Origin: Unio delphinus
Taxonomy: Eukaryota; Mollusca; Bivalvia; Unionida; Unionidae
DNA: 64,000 nucleotides
Direction of reading: 5' to 3'
NCBI GenBank assembly: GCA_029339505.1
Contig: JAQISU010000070.1
Span: forward strand, 2,597,501-2,661,500
The notes under the pieces are model-generated. The model saw nothing but the letters and a program-made list of their open reading frames with translations, did not search any database and was not told the origin of the DNA. The position numbers and the translations under genes are program-made. This document shows positions 40,926 to 50,932 of the stretch, piece after piece; the first letter of the stretch is position 1; every line of letters starts with the position of its first letter.

Positions 40926-41150
40926 ATGAAAACGCAATCACTACCAGACCTAGCTGTATATGTCACAATTGACATGAAAACGAGGGCTCTTCCTAACCTA
41001 GCTTTCAAAAGTACAAGTATCACTGATAACTTGAATATATGTAGGTATTTACAGTAGCAATATCTCCACAACAAGCCTCTACCGGATACTAGTATTTAAT
41101 GGATGGATCATATCAGACCCCGCTACATCATCAATATTAAATTTTGAATA

Positions 41151-41191
41151 TCTACCTACCTACCTACCTACCTACCTACCTACCTACCTAC

Positions 41192-41251
<60 letters not shown>
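41151..41251. repeat. (CCTA)n(TCTA)n microsatellite
   Basis: About ten CCTA units pass into about fifteen TCTA units. Confidence 0.97.
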
Positions 41252-41891
41252 GCATTAGTAGAGGCACTGTGACAATAGAGTATCTTAACATTTGGAGTTA
41301 ATCAAGTACTTTATCAAGAAATAAAATATATCCTATGAAAACGAACCAAAAACGTATATATATTTTTAATTTTTTTTAAATTCCCATTTTTACCAATATC
41401 CATACCTATACACTTCGAGGTGTCTAGTATAGCTACATGAGCAACTATTTTAAGGCTCAATCTAGTTTAAAATTTAACAACTATAACTCAAACGTTGCTG
41501 TAACAATTCTTTGGCGTATTACACTGCAACACAAGTCTATAACATTTCATGGATTTTCTACATGGAGCTCAGAATTAACATAGATTTTGTGAGCAATCAG
41601 CCCCACGTTCACAATGTTTTCACAACTATGTATTACTTGTACAAGAGGAAAACACATGGTTATTTATTTTATCAGACTCTTAGTTCAGAAGACATGTTAA
41701 TTAGTCTTAATATCATGCAATAATGCAGTCTCCATTTATCAGTAGTGTACGTGCGTGCCAAAACGTTTACTAAGAACGACGTGACTCGAATCATATGATT
41801 GAATGATGTACATCTGCCAGTATCGTTACATTAAGCAATCTTGCAGGAGAAACAAGGGACCGAAATTCATTAATCGATATTAAATCACATG

Positions 41892-42076
<185 letters not shown>

Positions 42077-44018
42077 CACACGCCATAAGTTTTTGAAATG
42101 GTTTTATATGTTTGTAACTGGTCGATGAAGTCCTTGAGGTAATGATTATGTTCCAATGGACTTGCATTGTTAGAAATGAGTGTCATGCACTGTAAGGTCG
42201 GGTAGCAGTTTGAATTTCTTTTACTCCAGATGATAAGGTCATAAATCACTCTTTATTATAAATATGGAACATTTGACTTGCAACGACATGCCAATTACGT
42301 TAGCAAACTGCTTCAATAAAGCCAGAATGCATAAGAGAAAAGATTAAACGTTTGCTGGGCGATTTCAAACCATAAACTTCCATCGAAATCATGTTCAACA
42401 GATATGCAAAAATAATGTTTAGCTGATATCTCCTTGAATGAAAGTTCCACACTAAGCATCAAATTACTGATGTATCTCCCTGCATTTAAAAGCAAAATCA
42501 TTTGACAGCAGCGAATTTATTTCATAAACTGATGTATACAGGATGAAAGGTTGACAGCATCACTTACTCACTCCAGTAATTACGTCTTGCATTTCATCTT
42601 GTGGGGATGTTGCAGCTAGTATTTAACCTAGTCGAGTTCAACTTGACCACTTTTCTGCCTGCAGCAGAGTTTATTATATGTCATACAAATGCTAGATTAT
42701 TTCTAATTTGAAGAAACAAAATTGCGCAGAAATATAAGAAGAATGCGTCAAAACAATGCCAAATATTTTAAGCTTTACCTTGATTTCTTTTTAAACCATA
42801 CCCAGCCCCCCCCCCCCCCCCCCCCCCGCTTTTATATAAAGCTTCTGCATTTTTCGCAAATCGAGAAGGGAATGTTTAATGTTTTGAATATACTCTGGAT
42901 TCTAATTCGATATATTTAGGTACGTCTAATTCTCATAATTTATGTATCACCAACGAGACCTGATGTTCAGGTAGACTTACTATCATTCTTCCTTTTGTTA
43001 AGTTAATTTCTATGAGGTAAAGGCTATTGAATTTGGAACGGCCGATTTCAATGAAAGTGTTCCGTTTCTGACCGATTCATAGGTTTTACATCTACGTAAC
43101 TTTTAATATATGGACACTATCTAATTATGTAGCAAGGAAATGCCGATCTTACTGAAAACAAAAAAGTTGCACCAACTTTGGTTTGTTTTTGTGAGTTCTA
43201 ACGCCATTTTCAGTTAATGAAAACGTATTCATATCGGCCAGTGTATTTGGTGAAGTAAGAACAAGGGACGAACCACTGACCCATGCGAAGCTATTGGAAA
43301 GCTTTCGCATATACACCTGTTCTACGTGCAGACAATCGAGGTCAGGCAGACAAAATGATGGAATGTGCGAGCGATCTGTAAAGGCGTGCGTTTGGACAAC
43401 TCGCCTATATGCAAAGTTGGATAAATCTGTTCCTCTGGGTATATTTTATTAGTAGAAAAATAACGTTTAAAGTTGGCATCAAATTATACTTGATAATACA
43501 TTATGAATGAAATTTTAAGTTCTTGATTCCTAAGCTTGTAAGAAAAAAAATGTTAGAGGTAGCAGATAAAAGGGGCAGACGTTTTATAATATGCGTTGCT
43601 TGGTTTGTTAGTTTACTACATTTTGACACAACTATATTGTTTACAGCCGATGTAACTGTAGCTATGCGATGTGCACAATGGCTTACAATTGTTTCCAAGC
43701 CAGTTTGGTCAACTGGTTTTATATCCCACCCGCGCCCATTTTCACTCGCGAGCTCGCCATGGTTACCAACCTCGCTCACCACAGCTCACGCATTCACTAG
43801 TTGAATCGTTATGCAGAAGGCTGTCAGGTCTATTCTTTATTTCGTCTCTAGCTTTATCTCCCTATACGTCTCATTGTCTCTTACGTTTCCTCCCAATGCA
43901 TGTGCATTTTTAAAAACAATTCATTTAATTAAAGAAGTATAATTGTTTTGCTTAAAATCTTTTGTGACATTTAATAGATGTAATGTTCGACCTAATTTCC
44001 CAGATCCAGAATCAAACA

Positions 44019-44247
44019 AGCAGCAGAGAGGGTGAAAAGACCACCCTTTTCGAGCAAAAATAAGGCTTCCAGATAACGTTTTCGAGCAAAATAAGGCTTA
44101 CAGACCACGTTTTCGAACAAAATATAAGGCTTCCAACGAAATCTCATTTAACCCCAAAAAAGTCTCAATTTTTGCAAAAACGGAGATTTTACGATTTTTT
44201 AATCAATTTTGCTCGCAACGATGTGATCATCCACCCTCTCTGCTGCT
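44019..44247 (+). repeat. Left terminal inverted repeat (229 bp)
   Basis: The reverse complement matches 59712-59940 along its whole length with scattered mismatches. Inside are three direct repeats of about 30 bp (TTTTCGAGCAAAA then TAAGGCTTCCAGA). The TIR itself begins AGCAGCAGAGAGGGTG and ends CCACCCTCTCTGCTGCT, so it is bounded on both sides by a short inverted repeat. Confidence 0.95.
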
Positions 44248-44299
44248 ACAAGTTAACAAAAAATAAGAAATGATTTTAACCGAATATTTGATCAAGTCC

Positions 44300-45649
44300 T
44301 TAGGACTTTACAAACAAACTAATCGCTAACACCTCTTCTTGTAAATCAATCAGATTATTTGACTGGTCGGTGAGTTTGAAATTAATTCTCGTTAACGAAT
44401 TATTATGGCATCGCATGTAGACAGGATTAATTGGGTTTTCAATAATTAGGAATCCTGGAGGAGCTGTTGGTGCAAACGAATAAAGAATATATCCCTGCTG
44501 AGCTTGATTTGATTGCTCTAGATTAATCTGATAGCTTCCTTCGATAACATCACATACTAAATTGAGCGCAATCACCGATGAAATATTCACGTTGAACGGA
44601 GCGATATGCCTACCGCCACCATCTGGATCATTATTATATTTGAGGAGGACAGTTGAATCTGATTTTTGTAGCGCTTTGATATCGGTTTTAACAATTCTTG
44701 CTAATTCATCAGCGTTGTATTTCGGAAACTTGAAATTACGCAGATTGTCTTCTGTGATATTGTAATCGGTTAGGAATCGTTGTTTATTGTCGCTGTTGTC
44801 ATTAATTATTGTTTGAATAATAAGTTCATAGATATATTCCATGTCCGATATAAGTTGATTTATTATTTCAACGTGTTTTTGCGATCTTGTTTTCCGTAGT
44901 TGTTCTAGTTGTGTGTCATATAATTGTTTAATCTCATTAAAATAACCACGGACGTCAGTTAGCGTAAATGAAATAGTAACAGATGAGTCGGTTGTTCTTT
45001 TAATGGTAAAATCCCATTGCAATGTGTCTTTGTTGGTGAATATAAATCTATCGGCGATTTTTCCTTTTCTTATATCAGATAAATTATCTCGATAACTGGG
45101 ATTGATTTCATGATATGATTCTACGTCCGTGGTTAAGTCGGTGGTGGATTTTTCCGGTGGTTTTTCAGGCCATCCTAGTACGGTTCTAATAGAACTCTGA
45201 TAGATATCTACGACGTATCCTTCTGTGCTTATCTCAATTGCGGATGATAGCGTCGGCTCATGAACTGTTATAGCGATTTTCGATTCTGTTCCAGTAATCG
45301 ATTTTATTCTACGCGCGAATTCATTATTGATTTGTTCGATTTGGTATGATCCGGTTGGTACGGAAACAACGTTCCAGTCTGGGGTTCCGTCGGGTTTATT
45401 CTTATTTGCAAACACTAAAGAATTATTGGGTTGTTGACCACCAAATGATTTTGATCTGATATTAGGCCAACTGTGATACACTCGTAGTTTTGCTAGCGCT
45501 ATCTCCTTCACGGGGACTGGGCTAGGGAAATTCACACTAAACTCGGGTTCCGTTGATGTTATTGATATCATGCTTGTTTGTACTGGGTTCGTGTTCTCCA
45601 CTATTTGTTGAAGTAATTCCATCGGTGTCGTCATTGTTATTATACTCAT
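44300..45649 (-). CDS. Polinton minor structural protein, penton/fibre type
   Basis: 449 codons, ATG at 45649. The N-terminal third has the pattern found in a widespread Polinton structural family: a stretch on coordinate use and amplitude (ALAKLRVYHSWPNIRSKSFG), then a PTGSYQIEQINNEF segment. The C-terminus has a PPGFLIIENPI block and a final TRINFKLTDQ ... EVLAISLFVK beta segment, as in jelly-roll capsid proteins. A helical insert (about residues 225-300) is polar and probably coiled-coil. It is the last gene of the leftward structural block. Whether it is the pentameric vertex protein or a fibre is inference. Its first codons are duplicated upstream (ATG at 45800). Confidence 0.65.
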   Translation of the reverse strand: MSIITMTTPMELLQQIVENTNPVQTSMISITSTEPEFSVNFPSPVPVKEIALAKLRVYHSWPNIRSKSFGGQQPNNSLVFANKNKPDGTPDWNVVSVPTGSYQIEQINNEFARRIKSITGTESKIAITVHEPTLSSAIEISTEGYVVDIYQSSIRTVLGWPEKPPEKSTTDLTTDVESYHEINPSYRDNLSDIRKGKIADRFIFTNKDTLQWDFTIKRTTDSSVTISFTLTDVRGYFNEIKQLYDTQLEQLRKTRSQKHVEIINQLISDMEYIYELIIQTIINDNSDNKQRFLTDYNITEDNLRNFKFPKYNADELARIVKTDIKALQKSDSTVLLKYNNDPDGGGRHIAPFNVNISSVIALNLVCDVIEGSYQINLEQSNQAQQGYILYSFAPTAPPGFLIIENPINPVYMRCHNNSLTRINFKLTDQSNNLIDLQEEVLAISLFVKS

Positions 45650-45862
45650 GTTGTATTTCTAATTTTGACACCGCGGAATCATAAATACTGACCATCACTG
45701 AGAACTCACAATCTGGTATGGTTGAGATTATTGAGATCATTTTGGTTTTTGGGTTCGTGTTTTCCAATTCCATCGGTGTTGTCATTGTTATTATATTCAT
45801 GTTGTCGCTCTAATTTCGATATCGCGGAATCAAAAATACTGACCATCGCTGAGAATTCACTA
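45602..45862 (-). repeat. 151-bp tandem duplication at a gene junction
   Basis: The junction between the two-helix protein gene and the next gene is present twice. The segments at about 45602-45711 and 45753-45862 match, including the words ATCGGTGTCGTCATTGTTAT and AAATACTGACCATC. Each carries a copy of the downstream start (ATG at 45649 and at 45800) and of the upstream gene's C-terminal codons. The distance of 151 bp is not a multiple of three, so the second copy changes frame and yields an 87-codon chimeric frame. Confidence 0.88.
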
Positions 45863-46251
45863 TCTGATATAATTGTATTATCGAGTGACGACGATATCAT
45901 CAGGGATAACTGCGAATATGCGGTTGATGCAATATGAAATTGAATTAAGTAATTCTGCAGTTTACTCTGGCTGCATGATGATATCTTTTTTGCTATCCCG
46001 GTTGATATACCCCCGATTGTAGCCATCGCAGAAATGCAAATTGGAACTACGACCGGGGCAATCATTGTAACCGATGCAAGTATTATTCCGGCGCCAGCGA
46101 GAACGCTTGACACGGAGTACATAGTAAAATCAATTGCGGTGATTCTTCGTCGGTATTTTTTTATTTTTATTTGATACTCCTCAGTGAGGGTTTTGAGTCT
46201 AGTCTGAAATTCTCTGACCTGATCATAGCGACATTGCGTTGATGAAATCAT
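45706..46251 (-). CDS. Small membrane protein with two hydrophobic helices
   Basis: 181 codons, ATG at 46251. Basic coiled-coil residues 12-38 are followed by hydrophobic helix 1 (about 42-62, SSVLAGAGIILASVTMIA) and helix 2 (about 66-87, rich in Gly and Ala), ending ISTGIAKKI. A helical tail follows, with ISDSEFSAMVSIFDSAI. Proteins with this layout accompany Polinton structural genes in many animals; their role is unknown, possibly membrane-active or holin-like. Its last 30 or so codons lie in the duplicated junction and are low-complexity (Asn/Asp), so the original C-terminus may have been different. Confidence 0.65.
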   Translation of the reverse strand: MISSTQCRYDQVREFQTRLKTLTEEYQIKIKKYRRRITAIDFTMYSVSSVLAGAGIILASVTMIAPVVVPICISAMATIGGISTGIAKKISSCSQSKLQNYLIQFHIASTAYSQLSLMISSSLDNTIISDSEFSAMVSIFDSAISKLERQHEYNNNDNTDGIGKHEPKNQNDLNNLNHTRL

Positions 46252-46405
46252 TTTTATTTTAAAAATACTAGTGTTTTCAATTGTGTTTTCAAGTTCGCGG
46301 AAAGTAATTTCAAATTCGCGGAAAACTCTTTCACGGTGTCGAATCGATATTACGACGATGATGGAATCATTGTTGTTATTTTAAACCAACTAGTGTTTTC
46401 AATTA
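46249..46405 (-). promoter_or_regulatory. Duplicated 5' region of the two-helix gene
   Basis: Upstream of the ATG at 46251 lies (minus strand) CAATTGAAAACACTAGTATT then TTTAAAATAA. The same block recurs 119 bp further upstream before another ATG at 46370, which begins like the real gene but stops after six codons. It is a tandem copy of promoter plus start, with the outer copy dead. The CAATTGAAAA..TTTAAAATAA layout resembles the blocks before the genes starting at 50860 and 51913. Confidence 0.6.
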
Positions 46406-46423
46406 TCCCACCAACGAAGTGGT

Positions 46424-47929
46424 TTAAGGATCGGATGAGGGGACACCGGATACAAATTCTATTATCCAGGGTAGTGACTCCCTAATCACAGACTCGTCGG
46501 AATTGCTTATAACAATCGGAAATGGGACTGGTATAGAGGGTGGAGGTTTTGGTACTTTATCTAATATATATGTCAGCGTGTTAACACCTCTGATACCTGT
46601 GTTGCTGAATTCCAAATCAAATTTACGGTGATGTATTATTGTAAGTCGGTAGCAACCTGGTACACCAGTATGTCTGTGGCCAACATAAAGATAATTTCTG
46701 TTTCCTCGGATCCAATCAAAGGTTCCACTATCAACCGTGTACACGATGTTATTAACGGCGCTTACACTATGCGGAATTTTTACCTTATTGATAGCCGCGA
46801 TAATTTCAACGAGAGACATACCCGCGTTGTGTGGAATTCCAAAGAACTTATCAACAATGTCATTGACTGGTTTTTGTACCCGCTCAAAATTCCCCTTTAG
46901 TTTAGAAATATCGTCAATGACGTCAGAATAGGTTTTATTGATTTCAGTATATTTCATCGACGTTTTATCGCGGCGTTTAAAAAATGAAATCAAAAATAAA
47001 CTAAAGTCCATATCTACTCGGAGTTTATAATCACTAGCAAGGTCAAAATATGTCGTAGTGGTATCATGACCTTCAGGACCATCAAAGAAATTGTTAACTT
47101 TTTCATTGGTGGATTTTTGTTCGTCAATAGCTTTTTTAACTTCAGCGAGGGTTGGACCTGTCAACGATGTGGTTTCAGAACCAGGTGTTCTCCCCAAAAA
47201 TCTATCCACGATGGTATTAAGTGTTGTTTGTCTCACCATAAACATATTAATATCTTTGAGAGTTATTGTAGATGTAGCCGGGATACCAAAGAAATTATTA
47301 GCGATGTAGGCATTGTGAGTGTGCTTGCCGATAAAGTCACTGATTTCAGCGAGAGTCATGCCTGCCACAAGCGGGGTTCCAAAAAACTTAACAATGACGT
47401 CGTTAGTGGGTTTTTGATCTTCTATTAGTTTAGAAATCTCGAGATAATTTGCCTTGATTTCATTTTCATTCATCATCCTTCCCGCGTCCTTGTCAAAAAA
47501 GAATAGCGATAGATAGTTTTTAATTTCAGCGAGAGTCATGCCAACCACAAGCGGGGTTCCAAAGAATTTATGTACGACATTTTTGCGAAAAGTACTATAA
47601 CCTCGTATATAATCCTCCAGATCACGTTTGTGGGCGTCAATCGCGTCGGTGATTGTAGACACAAGTGCGCCTGGTTTAAGTTGTCCACTGTTGGAATATA
47701 GCGCAATAGAGTTTTCAGCGGCGTCGCGCTGCCGTATCAAAATGTCATTCAATGACACATCATTGCTTTTCAATTTACCCTGTTTGTCCTAAAATACAAC
47801 TATTTCGTTCGGGTCAAAACTTGCTAAATTTAACGTTTCAGCTATTTCATCTTTGATTAGTTTTATTACATCACCGGTTGCAGTGTCATCGGGTTTGGGT
47901 TTCAAAGATCTCCCCCAAATATCAATCAT
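46424..47929 (-). pseudogene. Repeat-rich fibre-like protein, interrupted by an in-frame TAG
   Basis: A long open frame of 449 codons has no ATG near its start; its first codon at 47773 is TTG. The same frame stays open upstream to an ATG at 47929, separated only by one TAG at 47791-47789 after 46 codons. The protein carries five to six spaced repeats around FFGTPLVAGMTLAEI (near residues 69, 129, 160, 191, 229 of the lower frame and once more later), with helical spacers. A beta-rich C-terminus follows (SGTFDWIRGNRNYLYVG, then PGCYRLTI). Spaced repeats plus a globular end look like a virion fibre or spike. It lies between the protease and the two-helix protein. The function is inferred and not matched to a named family. 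Confidence 0.6.
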
Positions 47930-47953
47930 GTTATTGTAAAACTCTTTCTCTCT

Positions 47954-48433
47954 CTAAAATCGTTTTTGACGACTTCGTTGAAAAATCTTCGATTTTCTCC
48001 AGCGATTACTAGTGTATTCATTCACGACAACATGTGGTGGTTTTCCGCTTGGGTTACTCAAGGAGTTAGAAATAGCGTTAAAGACATTTAATACTTCGCT
48101 GCCACATATTGGTGGGTCATTCATTTGTTGTGTTGGTAGCGTAGAATACCAAGTCTTCATTGGAAGGGTTTTTATATAACGCATAAACTCTTTTGGTGGG
48201 GCTAATCCATATGAATCAAAATAGACAATCCCACGTGGATCAATAGCGTATGCAACCCAATGAGTTCCAGGTCCGGTGCTGTTATCTAAATTAATGATTC
48301 CGGTTTCAACGCTGTTTGGTTGATGTGGTAATTGATCTTTCATAAAGACACCTCTGAAGTTTTTAATCGCGAGTTTTTTAGCAGCATCGAGTAAATCAAA
48401 ATTTGACATGGGAACCATAGGTTCCTGAGTCAT
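47954..48433 (-). CDS. Adenain-like maturation cysteine protease
   Basis: 159 codons. The order of catalytic residues is that of adenovirus-type proteases (C5/Ulp1 fold): His58 in GTHWVAY, Asp73 in VYFDSYG, Gln102/103 before the active Cys, and Cys110 in PPICGSEVLNVF. Length is usual for Polinton proteases. It would cut capsid and core precursors during virion maturation. ATGs at 48433, 48418 and 48409 are possible; the later ones (MSNFDLLD) fit the compact family start better and reduce overlap with the upstream gene (ending 48396). All catalytic residues are intact. Confidence 0.92.
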   Translation of the reverse strand: MTQEPMVPMSNFDLLDAAKKLAIKNFRGVFMKDQLPHQPNSVETGIINLDNSTGPGTHWVAYAIDPRGIVYFDSYGLAPPKEFMRYIKTLPMKTWYSTLPTQQMNDPPICGSEVLNVFNAISNSLSNPSGKPPHVVVNEYTSNRWRKSKIFQRSRQKRF

Positions 48434-48905
48434 AGACTCTCCAATAATAAACCGGTCCTAGTCTTAGACCCTTTCCGCTGTACCACGAATACGGGGTTCC
48501 TGGTAGTCTTAGACCCTTTCCCTTTTTTTTATATCCTTTCCCAGTTGCCTTCTTTAGTGCCATTCCTGCTGCAGTACCAACGGCTCCTAACGCTGCCGCT
48601 TTAGCCACCGCTGGGGCTGCTGCTGCAATCAATGCTGGAATCGCAGCTAACAACGGAAATATACCGCCTGTTTTAATCATATTTTTGATAGCAGCCGCAG
48701 AGAGAGTAATCTGGACACCCTTTTTTGCTACTAGTGCATCATTGAAATGTTTCACCTGACGAGTTGTCAGCGATAATTTATTTGCACCACCAGTCATTTG
48801 GTTGGGTTTCAACGTGATTGTGGTTCCGCATTTTTTAGCTGATTCCGATTGCAATTTTTTGATTTGACCAGGAGTTAACGCAACACTAATATTACTATAT
48901 GACAT
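48396..48905 (-). CDS. Small hydrophobic core/penetration protein
   Basis: The start at 48905 (MSYSNISVAL) is preferred over the upstream in-frame codon at 48956, which lies inside the capsid gene. Two repeated modules of the type VALTPGQIKKLQS and ITLSAAAIKNMIK surround a TTRQ motif. An Ala/Gly-rich helix then runs from about residue 83 to 115, followed by a basic GKGYKKKGKGLRL tail. This layout (short alpha-beta repeats, TGG, hydrophobic segment, basic end) is standard in Polinton and adintovirus genomes and is compared with adenoviral core/pVI-like proteins. It sits between capsid and protease genes, as expected for a protease substrate. Confidence 0.72.
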   Translation of the reverse strand: MSYSNISVALTPGQIKKLQSESAKKCGTTITLKPNQMTGGANKLSLTTRQVKHFNDALVAKKGVQITLSAAAIKNMIKTGGIFPLLAAIPALIAAAAPAVAKAAALGAVGTAAGMALKKATGKGYKKKGKGLRLPGTPYSWYSGKGLRLGPVYYWRVYDSGTYGSHVKF

Positions 48906-48933
48906 TATACATAATTGATTGATTCTAAATCGT

Positions 48934-50355
48934 TTACATGTTTTCCACTGGTGCATCTACCACTCTCATTCTTCCACCAACACCTTCAAGTAGCATTGAT
49001 TTATCACTGAGAATGACAGCAACCGCTCTGTAATTAGCAATACCACCAGGACGGGTTACACGGGCTCTAAAGTGTATATCAACAACAGATTGTCTCATCA
49101 AATCAAGATGTTCCAATGAAAAGTAATAAATCGGATAGAGGCTTTTGAAATCCAATTGTGATATTTGCAAACCAGTATCCACATTTAGATCACGTGCCAT
49201 AAATGACAACAGGTTATGATATACACGTGCAATATGATTCTGACCGTAATCGAGTTGTATATCCTCAGATGGTTCCTGTTGGCCGTTTATTCTCAGCGAG
49301 ACTTCATTAACACCTAACTGATCAAATATCATATGGCTTCGTTCTTGATTACCAACTCGCGCAGTATTCTGTAACGCAATAAATATATGACGTGGAGCTG
49401 AAACACCTTGTTTTGATGTCAGATGCCAAGTAAATATATCATTAACATTGTCCTGTTTGATATCCGTAGTCACTGATAACCAACTCAACAACGACTTTCC
49501 TCCTTGATCCATAAATGATAGTAGTCGCTGTTCTTCTGTGATTGATGGAGTTAACACTGGCATCCATAATGCTAGTTTTGATAAAATGACTTTACCATCA
49601 GCAACACCAACATCACGCCAGATTGCATCATTATCAGTACCCTTTCTCACGAGTGCTACTGTATGCTTCGCTCCATAAATAACTTTTCGGACATTTCTAC
49701 AGAATCCAAATATATGATGCAGTGGGATCGCACATGAAAATTGTCGACGCTGTCCATGCAACGTTAATACGCGTGTTTCAAACCCTAGGTTGTAGTTAGT
49801 AATATTATTTATGACATCAAAAGTACCAGCTGGTCTTGTATATCCGGCTGGTGCTGGATCAACTGCGGTAGCTTGTGTTGCCTTGACTCTAGAATACTGG
49901 TTGTGTTCAGGGTGATCAGTAATATCCTTAGAAAACATCATAGATGGACCAGCTGATCTTGTATAATCATCAGAATATCTCGCTAACCCTATGATTGTTG
50001 TGGCCACATCAACATCACGATCAATGGATTCAATTTCTTTTCCATCAATGAGATATTTAGCGCTTTCAAATAACGCCATAATACCGTTATTGACAAAGCC
50101 AACTTTGATAGTTGGGCTAATGTCATATGGAGGATCATTATGAGCAGCATCATTTGTTACAAGTTCTCCTTCTACTTCAATAAATGCTTCACACGGCAAA
50201 AAGTATTTACTGGTATCATGAACTTGAAGTTCAATTCGCGATTGGAGATCGGGTTGTATTGCATGATAAGAATAAAATTGAAAATCGCGTACAGAATCAT
50301 TCTTGCCAACTGGGGCATCCATATCAAACGCTGCATCAGGTGACCTTTTGAACAT
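48934..50355 (-). CDS. Major capsid protein (double jelly roll, hexon-like)
   Basis: 473 codons, ATG at 50355. The signatures of the Polinton MCP family are visible: LFESAKYLIDGKEIESI in the first jelly roll (about residue 94), then RRQFSCAIPLHHIFGFCRN near 207-225, followed by the KVIYGAKHTVALVRK strand pair. Length fits the family (about 450-650). Trimers of such proteins build icosahedral capsids related to those of adenoviruses and virophages. The frame is complete without stops. It is preceded by the glycine-rich core gene and followed directly by the small hydrophobic gene. This is the strongest evidence that the element is or was virus-like. Confidence 0.93.
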   Translation of the reverse strand: MFKRSPDAAFDMDAPVGKNDSVRDFQFYSYHAIQPDLQSRIELQVHDTSKYFLPCEAFIEVEGELVTNDAAHNDPPYDISPTIKVGFVNNGIMALFESAKYLIDGKEIESIDRDVDVATTIIGLARYSDDYTRSAGPSMMFSKDITDHPEHNQYSRVKATQATAVDPAPAGYTRPAGTFDVINNITNYNLGFETRVLTLHGQRRQFSCAIPLHHIFGFCRNVRKVIYGAKHTVALVRKGTDNDAIWRDVGVADGKVILSKLALWMPVLTPSITEEQRLLSFMDQGGKSLLSWLSVTTDIKQDNVNDIFTWHLTSKQGVSAPRHIFIALQNTARVGNQERSHMIFDQLGVNEVSLRINGQQEPSEDIQLDYGQNHIARVYHNLLSFMARDLNVDTGLQISQLDFKSLYPIYYFSLEHLDLMRQSVVDIHFRARVTRPGGIANYRAVAVILSDKSMLLEGVGGRMRVVDAPVENM

Positions 50356-50395
50356 TTTATTCTATTTATCAGAGTCTAAATCGCGATTTTCCATT

Positions 50396-50860
50396 TCATC
50401 GTCGTGTTTTTTTAAAGCCACTTCCTGCTATCATGTTTGCTATCATGTTATTTTGGTCCCCTTGATTTATCAAGGGAGTCACCATCGACGCTAATTTTTC
50501 ATCTACTGCGTTATTTATAATTCTACTAACACTTGCAGGCATTTCCGCTGTAGACGGTAACGGTTTTGAAAATCCTTTGGATTTCATCCGTGATTTCACT
50601 AATGATGTTAATTTATTCTTCGCAGTTGAAAACGCTTTTCCCGCAAGATCTCCAACAGCACCAATACCCTTATCACGAATAACATCAATGGCTTTCATTG
50701 ATAATTGTTTAGCTAACGGCATCACGTTTGGAGCCATTCTCGCAAATAACCCTGCAATGGTATTACCTAAACCATCTCCGTAGTATGCTCTATAAACTGG
50801 AAACCGTGAATTAACTACATAGACGAGGGTTGGTTTATCATGATTGTAGTGTATGATCAT
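50396..50860 (-). CDS. Glycine-rich basic core protein
   Basis: 154 codons, ATG at 50860. The N-terminus ends in VYRAYYGDGLGNTIAG, followed by an amphipathic region (LFARMAPNVMPLAKQL) and a DKGIGAVGDLAGKAF stretch. The C-terminus has GSGFKKTRR. A G-x-G-x(4)-G start followed by a proline-spaced helix and a basic end is the usual pattern of a Polinton/adintovirus minor virion protein compared with adenoviral pX/core proteins. It is 40 bp upstream of the MCP and shares an almost identical leader with the gene at 51913. Confidence 0.72.
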   Translation of the reverse strand: MIIHYNHDKPTLVYVVNSRFPVYRAYYGDGLGNTIAGLFARMAPNVMPLAKQLSMKAIDVIRDKGIGAVGDLAGKAFSTAKNKLTSLVKSRMKSKGFSKPLPSTAEMPASVSRIINNAVDEKLASMVTPLINQGDQNNMIANMIAGSGFKKTRR

Positions 50861-50890
50861 TATTTTAAATCAGAAACAATTTTTCAATTG
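50861..50890 (-). promoter_or_regulatory. Leader motif copy A
   Basis: On the plus strand it reads TATTTTAAATCAGAAACAAT followed by TTTTCAATTG, immediately before the ATG at 50860. It agrees at 28 of 30 positions with the leader at 51914-51943 although the two coding regions are unrelated. This suggests a shared promoter or 5' UTR element. Confidence 0.6.
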
Positions 50891-50932
50891 TTATTTATCT
50901 AATCGAATGACTTCGTCATCAGATTTTTCAAT

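Noticed and set aside
40598..41074. Open frames on both strands over the 48-bp and 68-bp arrays
   Set aside because: Several frames are open at once on both strands, which is expected from the repeat period and not from coding.
41153..41251. CRISPR-like array or other spaced repeats
   Set aside because: All arrays in the window are direct head-to-tail repeats without unique spacers, and the DNA is eukaryotic.
45537..45800. 87-codon gene between the two-helix and penton/fibre-type genes
   Set aside because: It is a chimera created by the 151-bp duplication, joining the copied start to the other frame of the downstream gene.
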